From: CAYPIE01 sp964410665
Lineage (GTDB): Bacteria > Planctomycetota > Planctomycetia > Gemmatales > Gemmataceae
Reading direction: 5' to 3'
Assembly: GCA_964410665.1 (NCBI GenBank)
Contig: CAYPIE010000023.1
Location: forward strand, 1 to 64,000
Length of the DNA: 64,000 nt
Both the position numbers and the translations under genes were made by a program. The first letter of the stretch is position 1, and every line of letters starts with the position of its first letter. The notes beneath the pieces were generated by a model. That model made no database searches and was not told the origin of the DNA. It saw nothing but the letters and a program-made list of their open reading frames with translations. This document shows, piece after piece, positions 8,959 through 18,499 of the stretch.

Positions 8959-9337
8959 TGCTGCTGAGCCGGGTAGGTAGACAACCGGGTGTGGCTTCCC
9001 GGTGGGCAAGCTGCCGGCCCTGTTCCACCACGCCACCGGCATGCTAAAGGAATTGGTCTTCTCCCTGCTGACCACCCACGACCTGTCGGCCGCCCCGTAG
9101 ACTCAGGGCGTGCCACCCAAACCCAAACCACCTGCCACCCAACCCGGATTCGGGCGACCTGGAAATCCCGGAACTCTGGTCCACTAGGACAAAAGGATAA
9201 GACGCTTGGTTGGTTGGCGATTCGATGACAGCCAAAAGGAAATGCTCTGAGCAATACGACGATGGCTCATCTCCTTGCTAAAATGCTTACAAAAGGCCTC
9301 ACCACTTACGAAGATGGCAATCTAGGGAACTTTTTCC
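8959..9337. other. intergenic region, no gene recognised
   Basis: An open frame at 8989-9228 gives an Arg/Pro/Thr-rich translation with no recognisable family and no ribosome-binding site. I see no RNA gene or mobile element. The region separates the kinase from the amidohydrolase operon and probably carries that operon's upstream control sequences. Confidence 0.4.
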
Positions 9338-9366
9338 TTGACGCGATCCGATTTCTCCCAAATCAT
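9338..9366 (+). promoter_or_regulatory. candidate sigma-70-type promoter of the amidohydrolase operon
   Basis: TTGACG at 9338-9343 matches the -35 consensus in five of six positions. After a 17-base spacer comes AATCAT at 9361-9366, four of six matches to TATAAT. It would leave an 85-base leader before ATG 9456. This is a pattern match only. Confidence 0.3.
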
Positions 9367-9455
9367 GTCTCTTACGATTATTAAATCCTCATCCTCTCCA
9401 CGATTCACTCCGATTGACTCACAAAGTCAAGCGATCTTTACATAGGGACCTTCTT

Positions 9456-11906
9456 ATGCTTCCTGCGTACGGCAGTTGTGCGAACTGGTCTGTTCTTCTA
9501 TTGCTCCTTCTCATTCCAAATTCAACTGCCCTACTTGCCGACGAGGAAGCCACAAATCAAGAAACGCCCATTGCTTTAGTAGGCGGACGAATTGCAACGC
9601 AAACCGATGCTGGAACACTCGAAGGAACCATCCTGATTCAAAGCGGGAAAATCGCCGCGGTCGGACCTGCAGTCCAGATCCCCGCCAATGCACAACGCAT
9701 CGATGTGCGGAACATGGTTATCACACCTGGGCTCATCGATGCCGCCAGCAAAGCCTGGTTGACACCCGCCGCTCGCAAAGAAGCCGGCAATAGTGCCAAG
9801 CTCAACGTGCTCGATGCGATCGACATCTACGCCGAGGATTGGCAAGAGATTCTGGAGCATGGCGTGACTTCGGTCTACGTCCAGCCTTCGTCGAATGGCA
9901 TTCTCGGTGGTCGCGGGGCGGTGCTCCGGATTGCACCGGCAACCACCGTGGAGGAGCTCGTCGTTCTCGCTGATGCCGGGTTACAGGCCTCGATTGGTAC
10001 ACAGTCTTCAACCTCATCCGCAAGAAGCACACCACCAACTCGTTCGCAAACTGAGACACCGCAAAACACCTCCTCACGAGGGAATACACCACTGACACGC
10101 AAACGTCAGTATGACAGCCTTAAGAAGGCGTTCGAAGGTGCCAAGAAGTATGGGGAGCAGTTCAAGGAATACCAAGCCAAGAAAGCCAAAGGCGACAAGT
10201 CTGCCAAGGAACCCAAAGCCGATCCGAGCAAAGACTTTCTGTTCAAGGTTCTTGAGCGGAAGATTCCTGTACGTCTCGAAGCGCATCGCGAGGATGACGT
10301 TGCCAACGCACTCAAGCTACGCGAAGAATTTGACCTGCGTTTGGTGCTCGATGGTGCTAGCGCGGCAAAAGCCCAGATCAAAAGCTTGGTCGATCAAGGA
10401 ATCCCACTGGTCCTGGGCCCGACCTTGGAACTGGACGATGTTCCTGCATATCGGAAAGACCGAGCGAAAGATTATCTGACTGCTCTGGTTCGGAAATCAA
10501 CTCCCTGGGCACTGGCAACTTTTGGCACCCAGCCACGCTCGTCGCGGTTCCTGCGCGTGCAGGCGGCCGCTGCAGTCGCTCAAGGGGTCGCGCCGGAGGA
10601 AGTACTCAAAGCCATCACCTGCAATGCCGCAAAGATCTTGGGGGTCGACGATCGCCTGGGCACCATCGAACCGGGCAAGCAAGCCGACTTGGTCGTGTTT
10701 GCAGGCGATCCCCTCGATCCGAGTGTTCGGGTGCGTCTGGTGATCTCCAAGGGCAAAGTGATTCTTGATACTCCCGATGCTCAGATCGTTGCCCAGCCAA
10801 AGGCGGCTGATGCGAACCTTGCGTTACCCGCAAAGCTGCCTGCTCAATATGTCCTCAAGACGACCAACTTATCGATCGACCAAGGAGAGTTTCGCCCAGG
10901 TGAGGTTTTGGTCAAAAATGGCTTCATTCGAGAGGTTGGTGAGGACGTCGACCGTCAAAACGTCGAGGTGTTTGACCTTGGCTCTGCCGTGGTAACCCCT
11001 GGGTTGATCGCGGCAAGCACCGATCTTGGCTTGGGTATGAACATCGATGAAAAGTCGGAAGCCGATGCGGGCTTTCTTCGCGCCGTCGATGCCTATGATC
11101 CAACGACCGACCAGGCAAAGGAGTTGTCGAAGGAGGGCTTTCTGACAGTTGTATTCACCCCTGGGGGCGGCAACGTGGTGGGGGGCACCGCCAGCGGTTT
11201 ACGCCTTGGGGCAAACAACCCGGCGCTGGCGCCAGACGTTGCCACCAAGTTTTCCCTGACAAGTGGCTCACGCAACAATAGTCGTTTTCCTGCAAGTCTC
11301 GCCGGCCAAGTGGAACTGATCGACGATGCGTTTTCAGGCAAGTCGCAACCGATCAACTTGTATCTCCCAAATCTGGTGAAGCAAAAGCTCGAACAAGCAC
11401 GCCAGAAGAATCGCGACGCACTACGAGCGGGCGAACAGGTTGCACTGTTTGAAGTGGAGACACGTGCAGAAGTCACCGCGGCTTTGCAGATCATCCGCCG
11501 ACACGAGCTCCGTGGCGTGCTGGTTAACGCCAAGGAGCTCGGCAATCAAATCGATCAGATCAAACAATTAAAGATTGGAATTGTGGCACCACCTGTCCAA
11601 GAGCAAGACTACGGTCGCCAACTGACCAACTTGGTCCGTGCCGCAGCCATGGGTGTGCCGGTTGCATTTGGTTCTGGCTCAGCCCAGGAAATGCGTATGA
11701 CGGCTGCCATGGCCGTCAACGCTGGGATGCCACCCTCGGTTGCGTTGCAAGGTTTGACGATCAATGCCGCCACAATGACCGGGCTTCCAGAAGGTACGGG
11801 TAGTTTGACTGTGGGTCAACCTGCGGACTTCGTGATATGGTCCGGCTCACCGGTTGATCTGGGCAGCAACGTTCTCGGAGTCATCGTCGATGGGCAAATC
11901 CAATAG
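9456..11906 (+). CDS. secreted two-module amidohydrolase-like protein (degenerate), operon protein 1
   Basis: The start is ATG 9456, seven bases after AGGGA; a signal peptide follows (WSVLLLLLLIPNSTALLADE). The 816-residue protein holds two imidazolonepropionase/COG1228-like modules, residues about 38-455 and 465-816, each with the beta-sandwich opening (GTILIQSGKIAAVGP, GEVLVKNGFIREVG), a PGLI strand and the closing LGTIEPGKQADLVV or GSLTVGQPADFVI. Metal ligands are mostly lost: PGLIDAASKAW and PGLIAASTDLG replace the PGxIDxHxH motif, and the later EHG histidine is replaced (VLDGASAA, VLVNAKEL); only the AHRED histidine of module 1 remains. A Lys-rich linker splits module 1. It probably folds but does not hydrolyse. 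First gene of a seven-gene operon. Confidence 0.85.
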   Translation: MLPAYGSCANWSVLLLLLLIPNSTALLADEEATNQETPIALVGGRIATQTDAGTLEGTILIQSGKIAAVGPAVQIPANAQRIDVRNMVITPGLIDAASKAWLTPAARKEAGNSAKLNVLDAIDIYAEDWQEILEHGVTSVYVQPSSNGILGGRGAVLRIAPATTVEELVVLADAGLQASIGTQSSTSSARSTPPTRSQTETPQNTSSRGNTPLTRKRQYDSLKKAFEGAKKYGEQFKEYQAKKAKGDKSAKEPKADPSKDFLFKVLERKIPVRLEAHREDDVANALKLREEFDLRLVLDGASAAKAQIKSLVDQGIPLVLGPTLELDDVPAYRKDRAKDYLTALVRKSTPWALATFGTQPRSSRFLRVQAAAAVAQGVAPEEVLKAITCNAAKILGVDDRLGTIEPGKQADLVVFAGDPLDPSVRVRLVISKGKVILDTPDAQIVAQPKAADANLALPAKLPAQYVLKTTNLSIDQGEFRPGEVLVKNGFIREVGEDVDRQNVEVFDLGSAVVTPGLIAASTDLGLGMNIDEKSEADAGFLRAVDAYDPTTDQAKELSKEGFLTVVFTPGGGNVVGGTASGLRLGANNPALAPDVATKFSLTSGSRNNSRFPASLAGQVELIDDAFSGKSQPINLYLPNLVKQKLEQARQKNRDALRAGEQVALFEVETRAEVTAALQIIRRHELRGVLVNAKELGNQIDQIKQLKIGIVAPPVQEQDYGRQLTNLVRAAAMGVPVAFGSGSAQEMRMTAAMAVNAGMPPSVALQGLTINAATMTGLPEGTGSLTVGQPADFVIWSGSPVDLGSNVLGVIVDGQIQ

Positions 11907-11979
11907 AGCAAATCACAATCCTTAAAGCATGCGTTGTCGCCTTCCTTGAGGCTAACAACATGAGAGCTGAGAAGTCACG

Positions 11980-13134
11980 ATGAAACATCGCTATTTGTTA
12001 CTGACTGTTGCGATCCTTTTGATCTTTGGTATGAGTGCCCGTGCGGGTGACATTCTGATTCGTGCGGGCAAGGTCTACACCATGACTGGGCCGGCACTGG
12101 AACCGGGAGCTGTACTGGTTTCCGATGGCAAAATTGTTTCGGTTGCCAAGGAAATTGATGCACCGCAGGGAGCACAGGTCATCGACTTGAAATCGGGAAC
12201 GTTAATCCCCGGGCTCGTGGATGCTTACAGTCAAGCGGGCCTCACGGGCGAAGACGACCTGACCAAAGAAGTGTCTCCCAGTTATCGGGTGCTGTCGGCC
12301 GTGGACTGGGAGTCGCGCGACTTTCGCGAAGCCTTGGACCAAGGGACTACCACGCTCGGACTGGCACCTGGTACCAACGCCGTGATCTCTGGATTGTCCT
12401 GTGCGGTGAAGACGGCCAAAGGTCCCAAGGCCGATCCCGTGGTCAAACGTGACGTTGGACTGTTCGTCACCATGGCTTCGGATCCTGGTTCGCGGAATCG
12501 GTCCCGCACACGTCCCGATAGCATCTTCGTTCGCCAACCCAACACCCGCATGGGTGTCATCTGGATGGTGCGAAGCATCTTTGACCGTGCCAAGCGAGGC
12601 GATAACCCCGACTTGGCACCGGTACGACAGGCTGTCAATGGCAAGCTCCCTCTGTTTGCCGTGAGTCGTACGGATCACGATCTGCTGGCACTGCTACGCA
12701 CGGCCAAGGAATTCAACTGCTCGCCCATCATCGTCGGTGGACAGGAAGCGTACAAAGTGATCGATGACATCGTCGCCGCCAAGGCTCCAGTAATCCTAGA
12801 GCCGCTCACCACCGGTGAAAGCGGCGAAGAGAATACGGACATTATTTGGAATCCGGCAGGGGCGTTGCACCAAGCAGGCATTCCGGTCGCTCTGTCGGGT
12901 GGCAACCTGTTGGAGCAAGCCCGATTTGCCGTTCGTTTCGGATTGCCGCGTGAAGCGGCGCTCAAGGCAGTCACCGTTACACCCGCTCGATTACTTGGTT
13001 TAAACCAACGACTCGGTGCCCTTGCTCCCCAATTCGATGCTGACCTGGTTGCGTTCTATGGCGATCCGTTGGAGCTCACCTCCCGAATCAAATGGGTCAT
13101 GGTCGATGGCACAATTCATTCCACTGGAGAGTAA
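11980..13134 (+). CDS. secreted amidohydrolase-like protein (degenerate), operon protein 2
   Basis: The 384-residue protein starts with a signal peptide (MKHRYLLLTVAILLIFGMSA) followed by one complete amidohydrolase-like module. The opening sandwich (GAVLVSDGKIVSVAKE) and closing strand (LGALAPQFDADLVAFYGDP) are clear. The HxH site reads PGLVDAYSQAG, the barrel strand that should carry a His reads AVSRTDHDLLAL, and the EHG position reads IIVGGQEAY, so the usual metal site cannot form. It starts 73 bp after protein 1 and ends 6 bp before protein 3, which implies cotranscription. Confidence 0.85.
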   Translation: MKHRYLLLTVAILLIFGMSARAGDILIRAGKVYTMTGPALEPGAVLVSDGKIVSVAKEIDAPQGAQVIDLKSGTLIPGLVDAYSQAGLTGEDDLTKEVSPSYRVLSAVDWESRDFREALDQGTTTLGLAPGTNAVISGLSCAVKTAKGPKADPVVKRDVGLFVTMASDPGSRNRSRTRPDSIFVRQPNTRMGVIWMVRSIFDRAKRGDNPDLAPVRQAVNGKLPLFAVSRTDHDLLALLRTAKEFNCSPIIVGGQEAYKVIDDIVAAKAPVILEPLTTGESGEENTDIIWNPAGALHQAGIPVALSGGNLLEQARFAVRFGLPREAALKAVTVTPARLLGLNQRLGALAPQFDADLVAFYGDPLELTSRIKWVMVDGTIHSTGE

Positions 13135-13140
13135 TTCGCG

Positions 13141-14496
13141 ATGCGTTCAGCTTGTTCTCGCTCCATGATGGCTCTGTTGGCAGTGGTGCTGCTCAGCCAG
13201 GCCTCGACGCTTAACGCCCAAACGGATCTGGCAATTCAAGGAGGACGCATTCTAACGATGGCCGGTGAGCCGATCGAGAATGGTGTGATCCTCATTCGCG
13301 AAGGGAAAATCCAAGCCGTTGGTAAGGATCTTAAGATCCCCACCGAAGCCAAAGTGATCGATGCCTCGGGAATGGTCATTACGCCAGGCCTGATTGAAGC
13401 ACACACTTCCCGTGGCATGGACCAGACTAACGAGCGAAACGCGACCATTCCGTTTGCTTCGGTGGTGGATGGCATCGATCCCAGTCGCCCCTATTTCGAG
13501 GAGTGTCGACGCAATGGCGTGACCACCGTGTGCGTGGTTCCGGGGCACAACACCATGCTGAGTGGCCAAGCGGCCATCATCAAGACCGCGGGCGATTTCG
13601 TCGACGAGATGATCGTCAAGCGGGACATGGGCATCAAGGTTTCGTTGAAGCCGGGTAGCAACCGCAGCCGCATGAGTCACCTGAGCACGTTGCGACAAGA
13701 GCTGTTGGCGGCCCGTGAGTTGCTGGAGAAGAATCAGACCGCCAAGTCTGCTGGCAAAAAGCAAGTCTCCACCGGGGAAGAGGAAGACTCGGCGACACAG
13801 CCTCCGGCAGAACGTCCGGACCGACCCACTCCCCCCCCGTCACCGAGCAACGCGGTGGATACCCAGATCAAGCAAAAAGCAATCGGCAAGCTTCTCAAGG
13901 GCGAGCTTCTGGCGTTTATTTATTGCAACGCTCCGATGGACGTTGCCCGGGCCCTAGAGTTGATCAAAACCAATGACTTGAAGCCCGTCCTGGTGCTGGA
14001 GAAGGAGTGCTACAAGGCGGTCAAAGAGGTCGCCGCAAGCAAGCTGCCGGTGATCCTAGAGCCTGAGCTGGTCTTTTGGGAGACGAATCCGCGAACGGGA
14101 GAAGACAAGAAAATTGTCCTTCCCAAGATTTATCAAGACGCAGGCGTCCCGATCACCTTCCAGACCACCGGTAGCCTGGGATCGAGTCGCCGTAGTAGCC
14201 TGCCGACGTTGTTGGGGACGAACTATCTCTGGTATCAGGCAGCGACGGCGGTGAAGTATGGTATGCCACTCGAAGAGGGGTTTAAGGCCATCACCGTGCG
14301 TCCAGCCCAAATCCTGGGCATTGAGAAAACCTGTGGCAGCATTGAGCCTGGCAAGGATGCGGACCTGGTTTTATTCACCGGAGATCCCCTGAAGATTGGC
14401 ACTTGGGTCAGCAAGACCCTCGTGCGTGGGAAGGTTGTTTACGATCGATCCAAAGACACAAAGCTAAAAGACTTGCTTGATCCTTCCCTTAAATAA
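13141..14496 (+). CDS. secreted amidohydrolase-like protein (degenerate), operon protein 3
   Basis: The 451-residue protein has a signal peptide (MALLAVVLLSQASTLNAQ) and one module. The HxH motif survives only as PGLIEAHTSRG (one His, with Arg in place of the second), and the barrel strands read IYCNAPMD and LVLEKECY with no His. The closing strand GSIEPGKDADLVLFTGDP is fully conserved, so the sandwich domain is intact. A charged, Pro-rich insertion (about residues 198-240, including RPDRPTPPPSPSN) interrupts the barrel at the place where other members of the operon carry Lys-rich linkers. It lies 6 bp after protein 2 and 14 bp before protein 4. Confidence 0.85.
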   Translation: MRSACSRSMMALLAVVLLSQASTLNAQTDLAIQGGRILTMAGEPIENGVILIREGKIQAVGKDLKIPTEAKVIDASGMVITPGLIEAHTSRGMDQTNERNATIPFASVVDGIDPSRPYFEECRRNGVTTVCVVPGHNTMLSGQAAIIKTAGDFVDEMIVKRDMGIKVSLKPGSNRSRMSHLSTLRQELLAARELLEKNQTAKSAGKKQVSTGEEEDSATQPPAERPDRPTPPPSPSNAVDTQIKQKAIGKLLKGELLAFIYCNAPMDVARALELIKTNDLKPVLVLEKECYKAVKEVAASKLPVILEPELVFWETNPRTGEDKKIVLPKIYQDAGVPITFQTTGSLGSSRRSSLPTLLGTNYLWYQAATAVKYGMPLEEGFKAITVRPAQILGIEKTCGSIEPGKDADLVLFTGDPLKIGTWVSKTLVRGKVVYDRSKDTKLKDLLDPSLK

Positions 14497-14510
14497 TCCG
14501 CGAGTGCTCC

Positions 14511-17234
14511 ATGCGATTCATCATTGACCGAAAAGGTTGGTCGTACCCAAGCGTATTGTGTCTGCTCGTCGGACTAATGGCTTTCTGGGCAAACGGGGCA
14601 GTCGCCCTGGCTGGTCCCCTGGCGTACATCAACGCACGGATCTGGACGGGCGAGAGCGCACCACTGCACAACGGGACGCTGCTCATTCAAGATGGCAAAG
14701 TCAAAGCAGTCGGGCCGCGTGATCTGGTGGAGATTCCTGAAGGCGCGGAAGTGCGTGATGTCCGTGGCGCGGTGATCATTCCCGGCCTAGTCGTGGCAGA
14801 AACCACACTCGGTGAAAAAGGCCGCGACGATGAGCAAGCCCTGACCCCACAATTTCTTGCGATCAATGGCTTTGATTTCTATGGCGATTATCAAAGCATA
14901 CTAGCCGGGGGTGTGACGACGGTGCAGCTTTCACCAGGCAGCAAGCGTCTGATGCCAGGACGGGGAGCGGTTGTCAAGCTGGCGGGGTCAAACATTGACG
15001 ACCGAACCTTGCAGCGCGTGGGTGGCGTACGGATTGTTTTGAGCGATGGGTTTAAGAAACCACCCACGATTTACGAGCCACCCATTGGCGCGGTGGCGGT
15101 CGATAAACCGCTGTTGCCGAGCAAGCCACAGCTGGCCACCAGCTTCAGTGGTGCCGTCGCCGGGATCCGAGCGATGTACCAAGCGGCTAGTGCCGATCAA
15201 AAGCAGTTCGTCAAAGCGCAGGAGGTTTCTCCGTGTGTGCATGCACTGGTCACGAACATGGCCAACGGCAGACAAGCACGCTTCACGGCTCCCTCGAGCG
15301 CTGCCCTCCGTGCCGCACTGAATCTGACCCGAGAGTTCTCGTTGAAGTCCATTCTGGTGGATGTGCCCAATGCCAAGCTATTAACGAAGAATGATGAACA
15401 AAACCAATCCCTTAGGGGAGTCATTCTTGGTGCGGGAGTGCGTCCAGGGAAGGTGTCGAGCTTGCCGGTGGCGGATGAGTCGGGTGATGTCTCACTGCCT
15501 TGGACAACGGCAGCGAAGCTCCTCGCCGCGGATTATCCGGTGGCGATTCGGCCGATGTCCAATGACGATCTCGCCGAGATGCTGTTCTTAGGGGGCGTCT
15601 TCCAACGCGGTGCGATCAGCGCCGAAGAAGTGCTCAAGATGCTCACGGTTTATCCTGCCGAGATGCTTGGCGTGGCCGATCGCGTTGGCTCATTAACCCC
15701 GGGTCACGATGCGGACTTTGTGATTCTTACGGGAGATCCGTTTGGCTCGCGAACGCGGGTTTCCTCCGTCTACGTCGATGGTAAACAGGTCTATACTGCC
15801 AAGAAAACGCCGGAATCCTCGCTTCTGGGTGCCGCCAAGATTTACACGGGCACCGGTGAGATCGTCACTCCTGGTACCATCTTGATTCAAGACGGGAAAG
15901 TCCTCGCGATTGGTCGTGACGTGTCTGCTCCCGTGGACGCTACGCGACGTCGCTTCCCCGACGCCGTCATCGTTCCTGGTTTCGTAGATCTTTACACGGG
16001 ACTGGGTATGGGTGCCCCCCTGCGTGGCAGTGTCTCACTCGACACCAAGCTTGGCGACCTATTGGTATCCGATGATCCATCGATCGCAGCCGCACGTGAG
16101 GGCGGAGTGACCACGGTCTTGTTGGGACCTAGTGGGGATTCGATTGGACCCGTCGTAGCCTTTAAGCTGTCCGATCAGCCACGGGTGGTGAAAGATCCTG
16201 TCGCCGTCCGTTTCTCGGTTTCTGGGAATCTTACTTCGAAAGCCGCTTCGCTCCGCAGCACACTACGCCGGGCGAAGAGCTACGCCGACCGTTGGACGCA
16301 GTACGAGAAGGACCTCGCTGAATACGAGCGTTCTGCTTCAAAGCAACGCGACGACGACAAAAACGACTCGGGGAAGAAGCCCGAAAAGGAAACCAAGAAA
16401 GAACTCAAAAAGGAAATCGTAAAGAAAACCAAGAAAGAACCCAAAAAGGAGTCTGAAAAGGAATCCAAGAAAGCGCCCAAGAAGGAAGCCAAAAGGAAAC
16501 CTAAGAAGGAAACTGAAAAAGAGCCCAAGAAAGAATCTGAAAAGGGATCCAAGAAAGAAGCCAAGAAGGAGCTCATAAAGAAGGCGCCGAAGGAGGCGTC
16601 TGAAAAGGAACCCCAAAAGGAGCCCAAGGAAGACGCCGACAAGGAATCCGAGAAAGAGCCCAAGCCACCGAAAAAGCCCCAGGTAACAGCGAACTTAGAA
16701 CCGTATCGGGCCCTATTCGCTGGCCAATCCGCGGCACTAGTGGAAGCGAATCGTGTGACCGAGATCCGATTGGCGGTGAAGATCTTTAAGGATGAATTCA
16801 AACTGCCTTTGGTCATTGTTGGTGGGAATGATGCATTTCGACTGGCCGATGAGTTGGCCAAGGCCAAGATCCCCGTCGTCGTTGGACCCGACTTCGTTCG
16901 CACGGTCGACTACCAGAAGATCAATACCCCTCAGATCCTCGCCAACGCGGGCATCCCGTTTGGATTCCAGTCCAAAGCAACCAAGGGTGTCCAGTTACTC
17001 CCATTGGCGGTGGAATATGCAGTTCGCAAAGGTCTTGGAATCGAAGATGCACTCGGAGGACTGACCTCTGGACCAGCACAGCTGCTGTTCCTGAACCAGA
17101 AGTTGGGTACCCTCGAGGCTGGTAAAGATGCGGATCTGGTCGTGCTGAGTGGGCCGCCCTTTGAGGCGTCTAGTCGAGTGCTCGCCGTGATGATCGATGG
17201 CAAATGGGCCTATCAGGCAGAGGAGAATGAATAA
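14511..17234 (+). CDS. secreted two-module amidohydrolase-like protein with Lys/Glu-repeat insert (degenerate), operon protein 4
   Basis: This is the largest member, 907 residues with a signal peptide (LCLLVGLMAFWANGAVALAG). Two modules are present (about 38-435 and 440-907). Both HxH sites are gone (PGLVVAETTLG, PGFVDLYTGLG), as are the downstream histidines, while both closing strands remain (VGSLTPGHDADFVILTGDP, LGTLEAGKDADLVVLSGPP). Module 2 is split by about 105 residues made almost wholly of Lys, Glu, Pro and Ser in KKE-type repeats. The stop codon overlaps the start of protein 5 by one base (TAATG), so translation is probably coupled. Confidence 0.85.
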   Translation: MRFIIDRKGWSYPSVLCLLVGLMAFWANGAVALAGPLAYINARIWTGESAPLHNGTLLIQDGKVKAVGPRDLVEIPEGAEVRDVRGAVIIPGLVVAETTLGEKGRDDEQALTPQFLAINGFDFYGDYQSILAGGVTTVQLSPGSKRLMPGRGAVVKLAGSNIDDRTLQRVGGVRIVLSDGFKKPPTIYEPPIGAVAVDKPLLPSKPQLATSFSGAVAGIRAMYQAASADQKQFVKAQEVSPCVHALVTNMANGRQARFTAPSSAALRAALNLTREFSLKSILVDVPNAKLLTKNDEQNQSLRGVILGAGVRPGKVSSLPVADESGDVSLPWTTAAKLLAADYPVAIRPMSNDDLAEMLFLGGVFQRGAISAEEVLKMLTVYPAEMLGVADRVGSLTPGHDADFVILTGDPFGSRTRVSSVYVDGKQVYTAKKTPESSLLGAAKIYTGTGEIVTPGTILIQDGKVLAIGRDVSAPVDATRRRFPDAVIVPGFVDLYTGLGMGAPLRGSVSLDTKLGDLLVSDDPSIAAAREGGVTTVLLGPSGDSIGPVVAFKLSDQPRVVKDPVAVRFSVSGNLTSKAASLRSTLRRAKSYADRWTQYEKDLAEYERSASKQRDDDKNDSGKKPEKETKKELKKEIVKKTKKEPKKESEKESKKAPKKEAKRKPKKETEKEPKKESEKGSKKEAKKELIKKAPKEASEKEPQKEPKEDADKESEKEPKPPKKPQVTANLEPYRALFAGQSAALVEANRVTEIRLAVKIFKDEFKLPLVIVGGNDAFRLADELAKAKIPVVVGPDFVRTVDYQKINTPQILANAGIPFGFQSKATKGVQLLPLAVEYAVRKGLGIEDALGGLTSGPAQLLFLNQKLGTLEAGKDADLVVLSGPPFEASSRVLAVMIDGKWAYQAEENE
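16360..16680 (+). repeat. Lys/Glu-rich coding repeat inside operon protein 4
   Basis: About 320 bases encode imperfect repeats of the type KKExxKE (aagaaagaa and aaggaa units, with variable Pro, Ser, Thr or Ala codons). The base composition is strongly A/G on this strand. The encoded segment would be a long, highly charged, probably extended or helical tether. Slippage or recombination could change its length. Confidence 0.8.
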
Positions 17235-18499
17235 TGCGACGTGCTGTGCAGCCCATGCCTCTCAGCGCACTACTGCTTCTCGTGGTGCTCACGCCGTTGG
17301 CGATCGCCGAGCCCAACAACGCGGAGAAACCAGAAAAGCCCAAGCTTGCACTGCATGTGGGAAAAATTCTCACCTGTGCGGGCAAGCCGATCATTAACGG
17401 CACGATCCTTGTCTCCGATGGCAAGATTGAGGCGATCGCTCCCCAAGGCGAAATCCAGGTCCCCGAAGGCTACACCGAGATCGATCACAAAGATCGCTTC
17501 GCCATGCCAGGAATGATTGACGTCCACAGTCACGTCGGTGGCGCCCGCGATATCAATGAGATGGTCTACCAGACCAACCCTGAGCTGCGTGTACTCGATC
17601 AGATCATCCCTGACAATGAGCGATTCAAGGTTGCCGTGGCCGGGGGTGTGACCACCGTTTGCTTTATTCCTGGCAGTGGCACCAACATGGGTGGCTGGGG
17701 TGCCTTGGTGAAGACAGGACCCGGCAAATTACAAGACATGCTGGTGCGATTTCCTGGTGTGTTGAAGATTGCCCAGGCGGGGAACCCGGAGCGGCGTAGC
17801 GGCGAGCTCGGCTCGGGCCGCATGGGCATGAATTGGGTGATTCGTGAGCAACTACGTGTTGGCCAAGGATACGTCAAGGATTGGGATGACTGGGAAGCCG
17901 GTCGCCGTAAGAAAGAGCCAGCCCGAAACTTGCGACTGGAGTATTTCAAACCACTGTTTCATCGTGAGATTCCAGTCCTGGTTCACACCCAAGGTTATCA
18001 AGTGATTCAGTCGACCTTACGCATCCTCCACGATGAGATGAAGCTTAAGGTGATCATTGGCCATGGGACTTTCGATAGCTATAAGCTGACCAAAGAGATC
18101 CAAAAGCGGAACATCCCGGTGATGGCCGGTCCCCGGGGCTTTCGCTATGAACCTGAGGATGGCCAGATCAAAGGGATCGTCGCCGAGTACCATCGTCGCG
18201 GACTCAAGCAGTTGGGCGTCAACACTGATGCCCCAGTGATTCCCCAAGAAGAGTTGTTCTTCCAGGCAACCATGGCGGTGCGTTATGGCTGGACGGAGGA
18301 GAAAGCGATCCGGGGGCTGACCATTGAGCCCGCCAAGGCACTCATGATTGCCGACCGGGTTGGTTCGCTCGAAGTTGGCAAAGACGCGGACATTGTGATT
18401 ACAACCGGTTCCATCATCGATCCACGCAACTACGTAACTCAGGTACTGATCAATGGCAAAATTGCCTACGACACCAAGAAGACCCGCCGCCGGTTCTAA
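17234..18499 (+). CDS. secreted metal-dependent amidohydrolase, complete active site, operon protein 5
   Basis: The 421-residue protein has a signal peptide (LSALLLLVVLTPLAIAEP) and is the only member of the operon with the family's full metal-binding set: His98 and His100 in PGMIDVHSHVGG, His251 in VLVHTQGYQV, His277 in VIIGHGTFD and Asp332 in VNTDAPVIP. The opening (GTILVSDGKIEAIAP) and closing strands (VGSLEVGKDADIVITTG) are normal. The family hydrolyses C-N bonds in cyclic or linear amides such as imidazolonepropionate or Xaa-Pro dipeptides; the real substrate is not evident. Its start overlaps the stop of protein 4 by one base, and the start of protein 6 lies inside its 3' end. It is presumably the catalytic partner of its degenerate neighbours. 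Confidence 0.9.
   Translation: MRRAVQPMPLSALLLLVVLTPLAIAEPNNAEKPEKPKLALHVGKILTCAGKPIINGTILVSDGKIEAIAPQGEIQVPEGYTEIDHKDRFAMPGMIDVHSHVGGARDINEMVYQTNPELRVLDQIIPDNERFKVAVAGGVTTVCFIPGSGTNMGGWGALVKTGPGKLQDMLVRFPGVLKIAQAGNPERRSGELGSGRMGMNWVIREQLRVGQGYVKDWDDWEAGRRKKEPARNLRLEYFKPLFHREIPVLVHTQGYQVIQSTLRILHDEMKLKVIIGHGTFDSYKLTKEIQKRNIPVMAGPRGFRYEPEDGQIKGIVAEYHRRGLKQLGVNTDAPVIPQEELFFQATMAVRYGWTEEKAIRGLTIEPAKALMIADRVGSLEVGKDADIVITTGSIIDPRNYVTQVLINGKIAYDTKKTRRRF

Noticed and set aside
8989..9228. Open frame with Arg/Pro/Thr-rich translation
   Set aside because: No ribosome-binding site, low-complexity content and no homology pattern.
16360..16680. Possible CRISPR-like repeats
   Set aside because: The units are coding, irregular and without unique spacers of constant length.
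16280..16903. Long antisense ORF rich in Phe, Ser and Leu opposite the Lys/Glu repeat
   Set aside because: It is the complement of an AAG/GAA repeat and has no start signal; a shadow of the real gene.
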